Source of the DNA: JBKEDS01 sp047975545
GTDB taxonomy: Bacteria > Bacteroidota > Bacteroidia > Flavobacteriales > Flavobacteriaceae
Direction of reading: 5' to 3'
DNA length: 33,431 nucleotides
Assembly: GCA_047975545.1 (NCBI GenBank)
Contig: JBKEDS010000067.1
Coordinates: 1-33,431, forward strand
The position numbers and the translations under genes are program-made. This document shows positions 25,457-33,431 of this stretch, in pieces. The first letter of the stretch is position 1; the number at the start of each line of letters is the position of its first letter. The notes beneath the pieces are model-generated. The model searched no databases and was not told where the DNA came from. It saw only the letters and a list, made by a program, of their open reading frames with translations.

Positions 25457-26314
25457 ATGAATACAAATAAAACTATAGCATTTGTTTTTGGGGTGTTGTG
25501 CTTCGGGTTGGGACAACTGTTTGCCCAAACCAATATTCAGGGAAAAGTATATTACGAGTCGAAAACCACGGTTGATATGAGCCGTTTCCGGAATAACGAT
25601 ATGCCCGAGGAATTTAAAAAACGCATGGAAGAACGCATGCGTAAAATGAACGAAAAAAACTATACGCTTATATTTAACCAAGCAGAATCGTTTTATACCG
25701 AAGAAGAGCAAAAAGAAGAAAGCGGAAGACGCTGGGGACCACCCATGATGAGCGAAATTGTAAAAGGCCCACAATACCGAAACGTAAAAGAAGGCCTAAT
25801 GCTGCAAGAACAAGAACTTGTAGGAAAAAAATTTTTAATAACCGATAGCCTGCCAAGCCTTGATTGGAAAATGAGTGGCGAAACCAAGCAAATAGGCGAT
25901 TACATGTGCTTTAAGGCTACGGCAACCAAAACCGTTCCGAATTTCGAGGGCAGGCGTTTTGGACCGCCCCGTGACAGCCAAGACGGTAATGAGGAAAAAA
26001 CCGGGGACAAACCCCTAACCAAGGACATTGAAATTGAAGCTTGGTACACCTTGCAAATACCCATAAACCAAGGTCCTGGCGATTATTGGGGGCTACCGGG
26101 CCTGATACTTGAAGTGGTAGCCGACAATACTACCATTGTTTGCTCCAAAATTGAAATAAACCCCGACGTTAAAAATGAAATTATTAAGCCATCGAAAGGC
26201 AAAAAAGTAACCCAAAAAGCGTATAATGCCATTTTAAGAAAAAAAATGGAAGAAATACGCGCACAAAACAACAGTGGTGATAACCGAATGGGACCGCCGC
26301 CGGGAGGTTTCTAA
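25457..26314 (+). CDS. GLPGLI-family exported protein
   Basis: 285 residues, signal peptide ending LGQLFAQ (about residue 24). The family signature WGLPGLILEV (about 211-220) is exact, preceded by IEAWYTLQIPINQGPGDY. This Bacteroidota-only family (TIGR01200 as I recall) has no established function. Genes are frequently near TonB-dependent receptors with carboxypeptidase-like domains, but none follows here. The mature protein has a Met/Arg/Glu-rich segment (PEEFKKRMEERMRKMNEK, about 49-66), RRWGPPMM and a C-terminal GPPPGGF tail. A clean terminator follows, so it is monocistronic. Confidence 0.88.
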   Translation: MNTNKTIAFVFGVLCFGLGQLFAQTNIQGKVYYESKTTVDMSRFRNNDMPEEFKKRMEERMRKMNEKNYTLIFNQAESFYTEEEQKEESGRRWGPPMMSEIVKGPQYRNVKEGLMLQEQELVGKKFLITDSLPSLDWKMSGETKQIGDYMCFKATATKTVPNFEGRRFGPPRDSQDGNEEKTGDKPLTKDIEIEAWYTLQIPINQGPGDYWGLPGLILEVVADNTTIVCSKIEINPDVKNEIIKPSKGKKVTQKAYNAILRKKMEEIRAQNNSGDNRMGPPPGGF

Positions 26315-26326
26315 ATAAAAACAAGT

Positions 26327-26357
26327 AAAAAGCACCTTTAAAATAGGTGCTTTTTTG
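26327..26357 (+). terminator. Terminator of the GLPGLI gene
   Basis: AAAAGCACCT (26327-26336) pairs with AGGTGCTTTT (26345-26354) across an 8-nt loop and runs into TTTTTTG. Confidence 0.9.
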
Positions 26358-26388
26358 TTTGTATAATACGCAAACTATAGTATATTTG
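26358..26388 (+). promoter_or_regulatory. Consensus promoter of tRNA-Tyr
   Basis: TTTG (26358-26361), 19 bp, TATATTTG (26381-26388): a perfect match, with the tRNA beginning 11 bp further on. It abuts the preceding terminator. Confidence 0.85.
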
Positions 26389-26398
26389 CCTCGATCTT

Positions 26399-26480
<82 letters not shown>

Positions 26481-26481
26481 C

Positions 26482-26517
26482 AAAAAAAAGCAAGCTTCTA
26501 CAGCTTGCTTTTTTTGT
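26482..26517 (+). terminator. Terminator of tRNA-Tyr
   Basis: AAAGCAAGCT (26487-26496) pairs with AGCTTGCTTT (26502-26511) around a 5-nt loop, followed by TTTTTGTTTTT. Confidence 0.9.
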
Positions 26518-26560
26518 TTTTCCTCTTTTCTTCACATCATTCTAAGTCACCTTGAAAAAT

Positions 26561-26607
26561 TACGTATAACTACTTATTTTATACTACGTTAATTCGGGTT
26601 ATATTTG
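26561..26607 (+). promoter_or_regulatory. Candidate promoter with upstream TACGTA-type site
   Basis: TATATTTG (26600-26607) is a perfect -7. TTTT stands 19 bp upstream (26577-26580) in place of TTTG. Immediately upstream, TACGTA (26561-26566) and TACTTA (26571-26576) are spaced 10 bp, like the site at 25367-25381, in the position expected for an activator. TACGTT recurs at 26585-26590. Confidence 0.55.
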
Positions 26608-26612
26608 TCTTG

Positions 26613-26681
26613 CTATTAATTAGTTCTTAGGGAGAATTAAGCTTAGGTTTCAGGTCTTGTACCTGGAACCTTTGTTTTTTT
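26613..26681 (+). ncRNA. Candidate small RNA or attenuated leader
   Basis: Between the promoter at 26577-26607 and a strong terminator lies a transcript of about 69 nt with no convincing ORF. The 5' part includes TTAGTTCTTAGGGAGAATTAAG, able to form a weak CTTA/TAAG hairpin. The 3' end is the terminator hairpin itself. The lipoprotein gene begins 164 bp after it. It could be a free small RNA or a transcription-attenuated leader of that gene. The rest of the gene-free gap (26682-26844) shows nothing else I can name. Confidence 0.45.
26645..26681 (+). terminator. Strong terminator hairpin in the tRNA-Tyr/lipoprotein gap
   Basis: AGGTTTCAGGT (26645-26655) pairs with ACCTGGAACCT (26661-26671) over a 5-nt loop, with one G-T pair, then TTTGTTTTTTT. 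It is too far from the tRNA (which has its own terminator) and upstream of the next gene, so it must end a separate short transcript. Confidence 0.85.
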
Positions 26682-26844
26682 ATGGGGATTTTTTTAAGGC
26701 AGAAATGGTATAAATCCAAACAAAATGGCATACCGGTAAATAAGGGAAATCTTTCTTTAAGGTTCTTCGGCCAAGCAAATGTTAGCAACAAGTTGGCGCA
26801 ACCATTTTGGAGTTAATACATCCAAATAGAAAAAGATTAAGGCA

Positions 26845-27516
26845 ATGAAAAAAATTACCCTACTATTATTAACGCTCATACTTTCCCTATCTTCCTGTGT
26901 AAATGACGATGATTTTCCTCGTATAGAAAATATCACTAAGGGAAAAAAATGGACGCTTAAAATTGGTGATAATGCTTCTCAAATTTATGAACAACTTCAA
27001 AAATTAAATTTTGAAAAACAATTTAATACCGTTGCTTTGGTATACAGAAAGCCTTATTCCAAACCAGAAGAAATAAAAAGTGACATTTCTCTGTATAATT
27101 CAATATCAGTAGAAACAACTTCGGGTGTTTTAGAAAGAACATTAATAACATTTGGTCAGGACAAAGTTATCTCAATAGAAAAGGGTAGTGGGCTTTTAGA
27201 TTACATTCAAAAATGGCCTGAAAATCAAGCGAGTGATATTTCAATTACCGTGAATGATCCCATTGGTACTGTTAAAGAAAAGTTAATTCAAATATACCAA
27301 ATACCGGCTTATCAAGATTATCAGATTGTACTTCCGGACAAAATATTAACAAAACCATATGACCCTGATATGGGTAACTACGAAGAATGGGCATTTTCAT
27401 TTTTTGAGAATGTATCTACAATGAGAGATGGAAGAAATTCAGTCAGATTGTATTTTAAAAACAATAAGTTGGTTAAGATTAGAAATGAATATGAGGAATT
27501 TGATTATGTCAACTGA
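26845..27516 (+). CDS. Small AT-rich lipoprotein of unknown function
   Basis: 223 residues with lipobox LSLSSC (Cys18). I do not recognise a family. The mature part has ITKGKKWTLKIGDNASQIYE and ITVNDPIGTVKEKLIQIYQI, two similar 'short strand, Gly/Asp-Pro, helix' units suggesting an internal repeat. Its C-terminus, VRLYFKNNKLVKIRNEYEEF, resembles the strand pair of SmpA/BamE-like folds, which is only a suggestion. Base use is visibly more AT-rich than the neighbours (many AAA, AAT, ATA; few GCC or GGC), and flanking gaps are long for this compact window, so recent acquisition is plausible. No partner gene lies next to it. Confidence 0.7.
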   Translation: MKKITLLLLTLILSLSSCVNDDDFPRIENITKGKKWTLKIGDNASQIYEQLQKLNFEKQFNTVALVYRKPYSKPEEIKSDISLYNSISVETTSGVLERTLITFGQDKVISIEKGSGLLDYIQKWPENQASDISITVNDPIGTVKEKLIQIYQIPAYQDYQIVLPDKILTKPYDPDMGNYEEWAFSFFENVSTMRDGRNSVRLYFKNNKLVKIRNEYEEFDYVN

Positions 27517-27647
27517 CTACTTGTTAGAAAACAAAAACTATTTCCAACAATGACTACCGTCCGTGCCAAACCGAAAGTTTTCATCTCTAAAAAAGACCAC
27601 GCTATTTATAACATATACCGCAGATAAATTCAATTAAAAAGGGCTAT

Positions 27648-29138
27648 TTATACCAAATTAAACCAAGGGGTTATTTCGCCTTCAAATACCGAAACATGCT
27701 CTTGTTCGTACTTAAATTCATTACAAGCTGTGTTGCGAACGTAGTCCGTTTGCCAAATCTCGAAATTTTTGGTAAGTTCCAAAATGGCATTGCAAACGTA
27801 TTGTATTTCTGCGTTTGTTGTTGTGGGATGAATGGACATGCGTACCCATCCAGGTTTATGGGTTAAATCGCCACCATCTATTTCGCAAGTAATATTGTTC
27901 GACATTTCTTGGTCTACGTGCAATAAATAATGTCCATAAGTGCCTGCGCACGAGCAACCGCCCCGGGTTTGGATGCCATAACGGTCGTTAAGCAGCTTTA
28001 CCGCCAAGTTATAATGTAAATTATCGATATAAAATGAAAAAACACCTAACCTATCCTTGTGTTGGGGTGCTAAAATATTAAGGTTTGGCACATTGCCCAA
28101 TGTGTTAAAAACAATTTCCATCAGTTCGTGTTCGCGTTCCAACATGTTTTCAACACCCATTTGTTCTTTTAGTTTAATGGATAGCGCAATGCGTATGGTT
28201 TGAAGGAAGCCCGGGGTGCCGCCATCCTCACGGGTTTCAATATCATTGAAATATTTATGGTTTCCCCAAGGGTTTGTCCAGGACACGGTACCGCCGCCCG
28301 GATTATCGGGGACTTGGTTTTTATAAAGGTTATTGTTAAAAACAAGGACACCGCTGGTTCCCGGGCCACCCAAAAATTTATGGGGCGAAAACATAATGGC
28401 ATCCAATCGGGCTTCGGTGTTTTCCGGGTGCATATTAATATTTACATAAGGTGCCGAACACGCAAAATCCACAAAGCACAAACCGCCGTATTTATGGATT
28501 AATTTGGCTATATCGTGGTAGGGTGTTTGTATGCCCGTAACGTTGGAGCATGCTGTTACGGCTGCTATTTTTATTGGGGTGTTTTGGTGTTCCCTTATTT
28601 TTTCCTCAAACATTTTTAAACACACCAAGCCGTTTTGGTCCGGAGGTACAACCACTACTTTTGCAATGGTTTCCAACCAAGTGGTTTGATTGGAATGATG
28701 CTCCATGTGGGTTATAAAAATTACGGGGCGTTTTTCCTCGGGGATTTTGGTGTGGTTTTTAAGGTTCTCGTTAATTTTTAAGCCCAAAATACGCTGAAAC
28801 TTGTTAACCACCCCGGTCATGCCCGTTCCTTCGGTAATTAGCACGTCGTTTTCGTTGGCGTTTACGTGGGCTTTTATTATTTGCCGGGCTTTTTTGTAGG
28901 CTTTGGTCATTAAAGTTCCGGTAATAGCCGTTTCGGTATGGGTGTTGGCTACGTAGGGACCAATTGTATTTAATAGTTTTTCCTCTATGGGGCGGTATAA
29001 TCGTCCGCTGGCGGTCCAATCGGCATAAATAATATTTTGCTTGCCATAAGGCGAAACAAATGAGGTGTTTATGCCAATAATATTATCCCTAAAAGGCTTA
29101 AAGTAGGTTTCTAAATGAGGTGTTTTTGGGGAACTCAT
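27648..29138 (-). CDS. Class V aminotransferase-fold PLP enzyme (cysteine desulfurase-like)
   Basis: 496 residues, longer than the usual 400-residue SufS/Csd. Key features: YADWTASGRLYRPIEE (38-53), THMEHHSNQTTWLE (143-156; base-stacking His), AVTACSNVTGIQTP, the FVDFACSAP Asp (222-230), PLP-binding Lys254 in FSPHKFLGG, and a C-terminal RGGCSCAG (392-399) where SufS-type enzymes carry their mobile Cys. Two Cys (395, 397) lie in this loop. A cysteine desulfurase or selenocysteine-lyase-like reaction is plausible, but the substrate may differ because the family is broad and no Fe-S scaffold genes are nearby. It starts 3 bp after dsbD ends, so the two share a transcript and perhaps a link to thiol chemistry. 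Confidence 0.85.
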   Translation of the reverse strand: MSSPKTPHLETYFKPFRDNIIGINTSFVSPYGKQNIIYADWTASGRLYRPIEEKLLNTIGPYVANTHTETAITGTLMTKAYKKARQIIKAHVNANENDVLITEGTGMTGVVNKFQRILGLKINENLKNHTKIPEEKRPVIFITHMEHHSNQTTWLETIAKVVVVPPDQNGLVCLKMFEEKIREHQNTPIKIAAVTACSNVTGIQTPYHDIAKLIHKYGGLCFVDFACSAPYVNINMHPENTEARLDAIMFSPHKFLGGPGTSGVLVFNNNLYKNQVPDNPGGGTVSWTNPWGNHKYFNDIETREDGGTPGFLQTIRIALSIKLKEQMGVENMLEREHELMEIVFNTLGNVPNLNILAPQHKDRLGVFSFYIDNLHYNLAVKLLNDRYGIQTRGGCSCAGTYGHYLLHVDQEMSNNITCEIDGGDLTHKPGWVRMSIHPTTTNAEIQYVCNAILELTKNFEIWQTDYVRNTACNEFKYEQEHVSVFEGEITPWFNLV

Positions 29139-29141
29139 CTT

Positions 29142-31109
29142 TTATTTGAATTTTGAAACCCCACTTTTCAACCAACTGTAGTATTCGTCTACATTTGGAG
29201 TATAGCCAACGGGGGCGATAAGGTTATCTTCGTTATGGTCCATTAGCACGTAAAAGGGTTGCGAATTGGTATTGTACCTTGAGGCTTGCAAATCGTTCCA
29301 TTTGTTGCCATAGGTTTTCCAATATTTTCCGGGGTGCGAGGTGTATTCTTCTATTTCGTTTTTTGGTAGCGGTTTTTTATCATCAACATAAAGCGAAATT
29401 AGCACCACATCGTTTTTTAAAATTCCAAGTACATTGGGCTTTACCCAAACGTTGTTTTCCATTTTTCGGCAATTTACGCAGGTATAGCCCGTGAAATCGA
29501 GCATTACGGGTTTGCCTATTTTTTTGGCATAGGCCAGTCCGGTATCGTAATCGTGAAATGCCATAATATCGTGCGGCGCTAATAAATATGCGCCTTCAGG
29601 TAATGCTTCCGGTGTATTTGAAGATTCGCTACTGTTTCCTGATTTCATATAACCTACACCGTAAGGCGATTCGCTATAATTAGGTGGCGGCGGAAATGCG
29701 TTTATTAATTTTAACGGCGCACCCCATAGTCCGGGTATCATGTAAATAGTAAAGATTAACGTTAATAAGCCCAAGCTTAATCGGGCAACCGAAATATGGT
29801 TTAAGGGCGAATCGTGGGGTAATTGTATTTTCCCAAACAAATAAAACGCTAAAGTACCAAAAATAGCAATCCAAATTGCTATAAACATTTCTCGTTCTAT
29901 TAGGTGCAGTTCTAAATTCATATCGGCATTCGATAAAAACTTAAAGGCCAAAGCCAATTCCAAAAAGCCCAATACCACTTTTACGGTGTTTAGCCAGCCC
30001 CCCGATTTAGGCAACGAGTTTAACCATCCGGGGAAAGCGGCAAACAAGGCAAAAGGTAATGCTATGGCCAACGAAAAGCCCAGCATCCCGATTATAGGCG
30101 CAATACCGCCTTTTGAAGCGGCCTCGACCAACAAAGTACCCACAATTGGCCCCGTGCACGAAAAGGATACAACGGCCAATGCCAATGCCATAAAAAAGAT
30201 GCCGATAAGCCCGCCCCTGTCGGCTTGCGAATCAATTTTGTTTGCCCACGAGTTTGGCAGCATGATTTCGAAAGCCCCAAGAAAGGATACCGCAAAAACC
30301 ACCAAAAGCAAAAAGAAAATAATGTTAAACCACGGGTCCGATGCCAAGGCGTTTAAAGCATCGGCACCAAAAATAGCCGTTACCGCCGTACCCAAAAGCA
30401 CGTAAATAACAATAATGGATAGGCCATAAATTATAGCATTTTTTATGCCTGCTGCTTTGGTTTTGCTTTGTTTGGTAAAAAAACTTACCGTCATGGGAAT
30501 CATGGGGAATACGCAGGGCGTTAACAATGCGGCAAATCCCGATAAAAAGGCAATAATAAAAATAGACCAAAGTCCTTTTTTCGAGTCGTTGTCGGCTGCT
30601 TTAGTATTGGCGCTTGAAGGCGTTGCGGTTTCTGCTGTAATATTGGAATTTTCGGTTTTAGCTTCAGAAAGATTAAACTCCAAATCGGCTTCGGGCGGGT
30701 TTGCGCAACGGGTGTCATCGCAAGCCATAAATTCAACAAAGGCATTTATGGTTTCAACTTCTTCTGTTACTTTTATTTTTTGTTTAAATGTGGCTTTGTT
30801 TTCAAAATACTTCACCTCCATCTCAAAAACGGGGTCGTTTACGGTATGGCCATCTTCTTCGGTGGTATTGCCCACGATGTTAAAATTACCTTCGCTATCG
30901 TCGTAGGTAAAAATGGTGGGCAGGGGACCGCCGTCTTCAACATTTTGCGAGTATAAATGCCAACCCTGCTCAATGGTGGCGGTAGACACCAGTTCGTACT
31001 CGGTTTCGGATAGTTTGTTTACCGAAGTGTTCCATTTTACGGGATTGAGTATTTGGGCATTTGCGAATACCGACAGCAGGAGGAGGACTGGTAGAATGTG
31101 TTTCTTCAT
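29142..31109 (-). CDS. dsbD: DsbD-family thiol:disulfide interchange protein
   Basis: 655 residues. Signal peptide (MKKHILPVLLLLSVFANAQ); N-terminal DsbD-alpha/DsbC-like domain (about 20-155) with its Cys pair in ACDDTRCANPPE; a membrane domain of about eight helices (about 180-470) with the redox Cys in LLTPCVFPMIPMTVSFF and SFSCTGPIVG; a C-terminal thioredoxin-like domain with CVNC (Cys544, Cys547) in FTGYTCVNCRKMEN. It passes electrons from cytosolic thioredoxin across the inner membrane to periplasmic disulfide isomerases and cytochrome maturation. All three redox Cys pairs are present. Downstream 3 bp is the PLP enzyme; upstream, across a repeat, lies a second copy of its N-terminal domain. 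Confidence 0.95.
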   Translation of the reverse strand: MKKHILPVLLLLSVFANAQILNPVKWNTSVNKLSETEYELVSTATIEQGWHLYSQNVEDGGPLPTIFTYDDSEGNFNIVGNTTEEDGHTVNDPVFEMEVKYFENKATFKQKIKVTEEVETINAFVEFMACDDTRCANPPEADLEFNLSEAKTENSNITAETATPSSANTKAADNDSKKGLWSIFIIAFLSGFAALLTPCVFPMIPMTVSFFTKQSKTKAAGIKNAIIYGLSIIVIYVLLGTAVTAIFGADALNALASDPWFNIIFFLLLVVFAVSFLGAFEIMLPNSWANKIDSQADRGGLIGIFFMALALAVVSFSCTGPIVGTLLVEAASKGGIAPIIGMLGFSLAIALPFALFAAFPGWLNSLPKSGGWLNTVKVVLGFLELALAFKFLSNADMNLELHLIEREMFIAIWIAIFGTLAFYLFGKIQLPHDSPLNHISVARLSLGLLTLIFTIYMIPGLWGAPLKLINAFPPPPNYSESPYGVGYMKSGNSSESSNTPEALPEGAYLLAPHDIMAFHDYDTGLAYAKKIGKPVMLDFTGYTCVNCRKMENNVWVKPNVLGILKNDVVLISLYVDDKKPLPKNEIEEYTSHPGKYWKTYGNKWNDLQASRYNTNSQPFYVLMDHNEDNLIAPVGYTPNVDEYYSWLKSGVSKFK

Positions 31110-31160
31110 CTATTCAAAAAAAATTGAATATCCATATTTATACCTAAATAAGTATTTTTT

Positions 31161-31253
31161 GTTATTCTGAACCTTTCGACTAAGCTCAAGGTAAACTTGA
31201 AGTAAAGAATCTCTATGGGCAATAAAAAGAGATTCTTCGTTCCTCAGAATGAC
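31161..31253. repeat. Interspersed inverted repeat between DsbD-alpha gene and dsbD
   Basis: GTTATTCTGA (31161-31170) and TCAGAATGAC (31244-31253) form outer arms with one mismatch. AAGAATCTCT (31205-31214) and AGAGATTCTT (31228-31237) form perfect inner arms. The inner words GAGATTCTTC and the segment CTGAACCTTTCGAC recall the elements at 4768-4960 and 21401-21536, so this is a related but shorter family member. Confidence 0.7.
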
Positions 31254-31326
31254 AGAATCCAATAAATCTAAAGAATTAGGTATGGATGCGGATATTCATT
31301 AAAAAAATATTTGTAACGGTTTTTGC

Positions 31327-31773
31327 TTACTTTATATTAAACTCCAAATCGGCTTCGGTCGGGGACAGGCACCGGGTGTTGTCGCATACCATAAACTCTA
31401 CCGTGGCGTTAATTTTAAAGGCGGCTTTTTCCTTTAGCTTAATGCGTTGCTTGAAAACGGCCTTGGTGTCGAAGTACTTTATTTTCATTTCGAAAATAGG
31501 GTCGTCTACGGTATGGCCTTCCTCTTCGGTTGTATTGCCTTTTTTAAGGTATTTGCCGTTGCTTTGGTAGGTAAAAATGGTTGGCCTTGGGCCGTCCTCC
31601 GGTACGTTTTGCGAATACAAATGCCAGCCGCTGTCTATGGTTGCGGTTGCCACGAGCTCGTACTCGGTATCGGATATTTTAGTTGTGGACGATGCCCATT
31701 TTACGGGTTCTAATATTTGTGCCTGAAGGACACTTACGCAGAAAAGGGCTGTTAATATTAGTATGTTCTTCAT
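31327..31773 (-). CDS. Free-standing DsbD N-terminal (alpha/DsbC-like) domain protein
   Basis: 148 residues: a signal peptide (MKNILILTALFCVSVLQAQ) and one domain. It is a clear paralogue of the first 155 residues of the adjacent dsbD: ILEPVKWASSTTKISDTEYE versus ILNPVKWNTSVNKLSETEYE, SGWHLYSQNV versus QGWHLYSQNV, GNTTEEEGHTVDDPIFEM versus GNTTEEDGHTVNDPVFEM. Both redox Cys persist (VCDNTRCLSP). It could serve as an independent periplasmic thiol carrier reduced by DsbD, or as a chaperone-like domain; both are inference. It starts 3 bp after the M16 peptidase frame and would be transcribed with it. Confidence 0.88.
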   Translation of the reverse strand: MKNILILTALFCVSVLQAQILEPVKWASSTTKISDTEYELVATATIDSGWHLYSQNVPEDGPRPTIFTYQSNGKYLKKGNTTEEEGHTVDDPIFEMKIKYFDTKAVFKQRIKLKEKAAFKINATVEFMVCDNTRCLSPTEADLEFNIK

Positions 31774-31776
31774 TTT

Positions 31777-33431
31777 TTATTGTTTTGGTTTGAATACGAT
31801 TTCGGAATATGCGGCGCCGTCCAATATTTGGGTTGCTATATTTTGAATATCCGTTTTGGTGATGTTGTTTACAATATCCTCGAAATTTTTTGGGTCGTTT
31901 ATGTTTTCGCTGTACCTAAAATAGGTGGTTAGCCATCGCATATCAAAGGCGTTTTTGTCTTTTGCCTGTTCGCGCTCTTTTATAAAGTTTGTTTTTGTTT
32001 TGCTTAAATCGTCATCATTAATTGTGCCGTTTGCAATTTTTTCCAGTTCGCCTTTAACAATATTTACTAAATTATCTACCGTTTCGGGGTTGCAGTCGAA
32101 ATTAAAGGACACGTAGGCCTGCGATTTTGGCTCTCGCCCAAAGCTGGCATTAGCCCTTGGGCTGTAGGCCCCGCCTTCGGCCTCGCGAACGGTTTCGGTT
32201 ACCCGTAATTGCAAGATATCGCCCAAAACATTAGTGTAAATGGCATTTTCCAAAGCATAGGGCATCTCTTTTTTATATGTTATGTTTACGTTGGCTTTGG
32301 GGTTTTCCATTTCAATAAAAACGTCCTTATCGATGGTTTTGGCAATCCATTGGGCGCCGTTATCGTTATAGGTTTCGCTAACTTTGTTGGTTGGTATACT
32401 GGCAATGTACTGCTCTAACAAAGGTTTTAGTTCATCTTCTTTTGTATCGCCAACAATAAAAAACTCGAAATCGGAAACATTACCAAAACGTTGGGCATAG
32501 ATTTCCTGTATTTTGTCGAACGAAATATCGTCGATATAGCTTTGGTCGAAAAGGCGTTTTTTGGGGTTGTTTTTTCCGTACAACGTAACGGTTAGGCTAT
32601 CGTTCATTTTGGAACCCAAATCCTTACTTTTTCTAACCAAATAATTGTTTAGGTTGTTTTTAAGTACTTGGAAGGATTCGGCATCGAAACGGGGTTTTAC
32701 AAAATACAAGTGCACCATTTGCAGCATGGTTTCTACGTCTTTTGTGTTTGAATTTCCTGAAACGGATTCCCGTATATCGCCTAAGCTCGGGCTTACACTG
32801 GCTGTTTTTCCGGCCAAAACTTTTTTTAGGTCGGGTAACGAAAAATCGCCCAAACCGGACATATTCAGTAAGCTAACCACAAAATCGGCCGAAGGCAAAT
32901 CGGCATCGCCCAACAACGATGTTCCACCATAACTTATGGCATTTAAGGCTACCCGGTCCTTTTGTTTGTCCACAAATTTGTAGTGTACCGTTACCCCGTT
33001 GCCAAGGGTAAATGTGGTAGCGCCTACATCTTGGTTGTTTTGGGTTTTTGTTATAGTACCGGGAATGATGTTTAGCCCAGATATAAGGGTTTTGCCTTTT
33101 AAATCCTCGGTGTATGGCTCAATGGTACTGCTATTTTCTACGGTTTCTATAATTTGTTTGGCTTGTGCTTCGGTTAGGTTGTCTTGGCCTTCGACCCCGA
33201 TAACGTTTATAAACCTGTTGCTTTTTGAGTACAAGCGTTTAATGTTATTGTGAAATTCGGCGGGAGTAATGGTGCTTAGTATGGGATTTGCCAATTCTTA
33301 CTCCATTACAACTTCGGCAATTGTTTTATTTGATAGGTAGTTGTCCTGTATTTCACGTTCTATACTGCCGTGGCTTTTATAGTTAAGTTTTGCTATTTGG
33401 TTTTCGTAGGCATTTTTTATTTGGGCAATGC
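31777..33431 (-). pseudogene. M16-family (insulinase/pitrilysin-type) peptidase, C-terminal half, interrupted by an in-frame TAA; continues past the right edge
   Basis: The frame is open from the right edge (IAQIKNAYENQIAKLNY, then HGSIEREIQDNYLSNKT, IAEVVME), meets TAA at 33298-33300, and resumes at once as ELANPILSTITPAEFHNNI for another 506 residues. The text on both sides of the stop is continuous M16 sequence (usual length about 930-950). No ATG or signal peptide stands after the stop; the only nearby start-like codon is TTG at 33294. The C-terminal part holds GVEGQDNLTEAQAKQIIE, FTLGNGVTVHYKF, ISYGGTSLLGD and VTETVREAEGGAYSPRA, the inactive second M16 half; the HxxEH zinc site lies outside. 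GAA to TAA is the simplest origin. Either the gene is recently inactivated, it makes two pieces, or the base is an error. Confidence 0.8.

Noticed and set aside
27550..27627. Tiny plus-strand frame (25 residues, MTTVRAKPKVF...)
   Set aside because: Too short, no start signals, no similarity I can name; more likely chance or the edge of an accessory unit.
29986..30405. 139-residue plus-strand frame opposite dsbD
   Set aside because: Antisense shadow of the membrane domain of dsbD, whose own frame has clear family motifs.

Overview
The window looks like chromosomal DNA from a marine-type member of the Bacteroidota, family Flavobacteriaceae. The support is internal. There are SusC/SusD-like pairs, many lipoproteins with short signal peptides ending in Ser/Ala-Cys, a GLPGLI-family protein and a DUF4374 lipoprotein. 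Shine-Dalgarno sequences are lacking, and several promoters fit the Bacteroidota consensus TTTG-N19-TAnnTTTG. Short flavobacterial-type interspersed inverted repeats are also present. No CRISPR array, prophage or intact insertion sequence was seen.

Layout. (1) 1-4730: an outer-membrane uptake locus with the 3' end of a SusC-like receptor, a SusD-like lipoprotein and two consecutive lipoproteins that share the same C-terminal module. (2) 4731-6986: a repeat-bearing spacer, then a secreted zincin-type metalloprotease lipoprotein with a C-terminal F5/8 type C (discoidin-like) domain. (3) 7129-11427: housekeeping genes, namely pgk, an MltD-like lytic transglycosylase with LysM domains, a DUF4837-type lipoprotein and, convergent to them, tatA. 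(4) 11544-16712: a same-strand run of an M23 LytM-type peptidase, a bacterial GH3-family acyl-adenylating enzyme, a conserved protein of unknown function and a Wzz-like two-helix membrane protein. (5) 16723-17280: decayed fragments of rmlB (dTDP-glucose 4,6-dehydratase) and rmlA (glucose-1-phosphate thymidylyltransferase), the scar of a lost surface-polysaccharide cassette. (6) 17503-21377: a TonB-dependent receptor plus DUF4374 lipoprotein pair resembling the xenosiderophore uptake pair XusA/XusB. (7) 21546-25298, minus strand: a heparinase II/III-type polysaccharide lyase, a deoxynucleoside kinase and a propeller-like exported protein. (8) 25457-27516: a GLPGLI protein, tRNA-Tyr, a candidate small RNA and an AT-rich orphan lipoprotein. 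(9) 27648-33431, minus strand: a class V aminotransferase, DsbD, a free-standing duplicate of the DsbD N-terminal domain, and an M16 peptidase gene broken by an in-frame TAA.

The most informative observations are the rmlB/rmlA relics directly behind the Wzz-like gene, the nonsense codon in the M16 gene at the right edge, the paired lipoproteins with a shared module beside SusCD, the XusAB-like pair lacking an adjacent PepSY partner, and a compact promoter-to-terminator unit at 26577-26681 that may encode a small RNA. I did not find a clearly new multi-gene system. The SusCD/paired-lipoprotein/zincin locus is the best candidate for uncharacterised biology. All family assignments were made by reading the sequence, without database searches.
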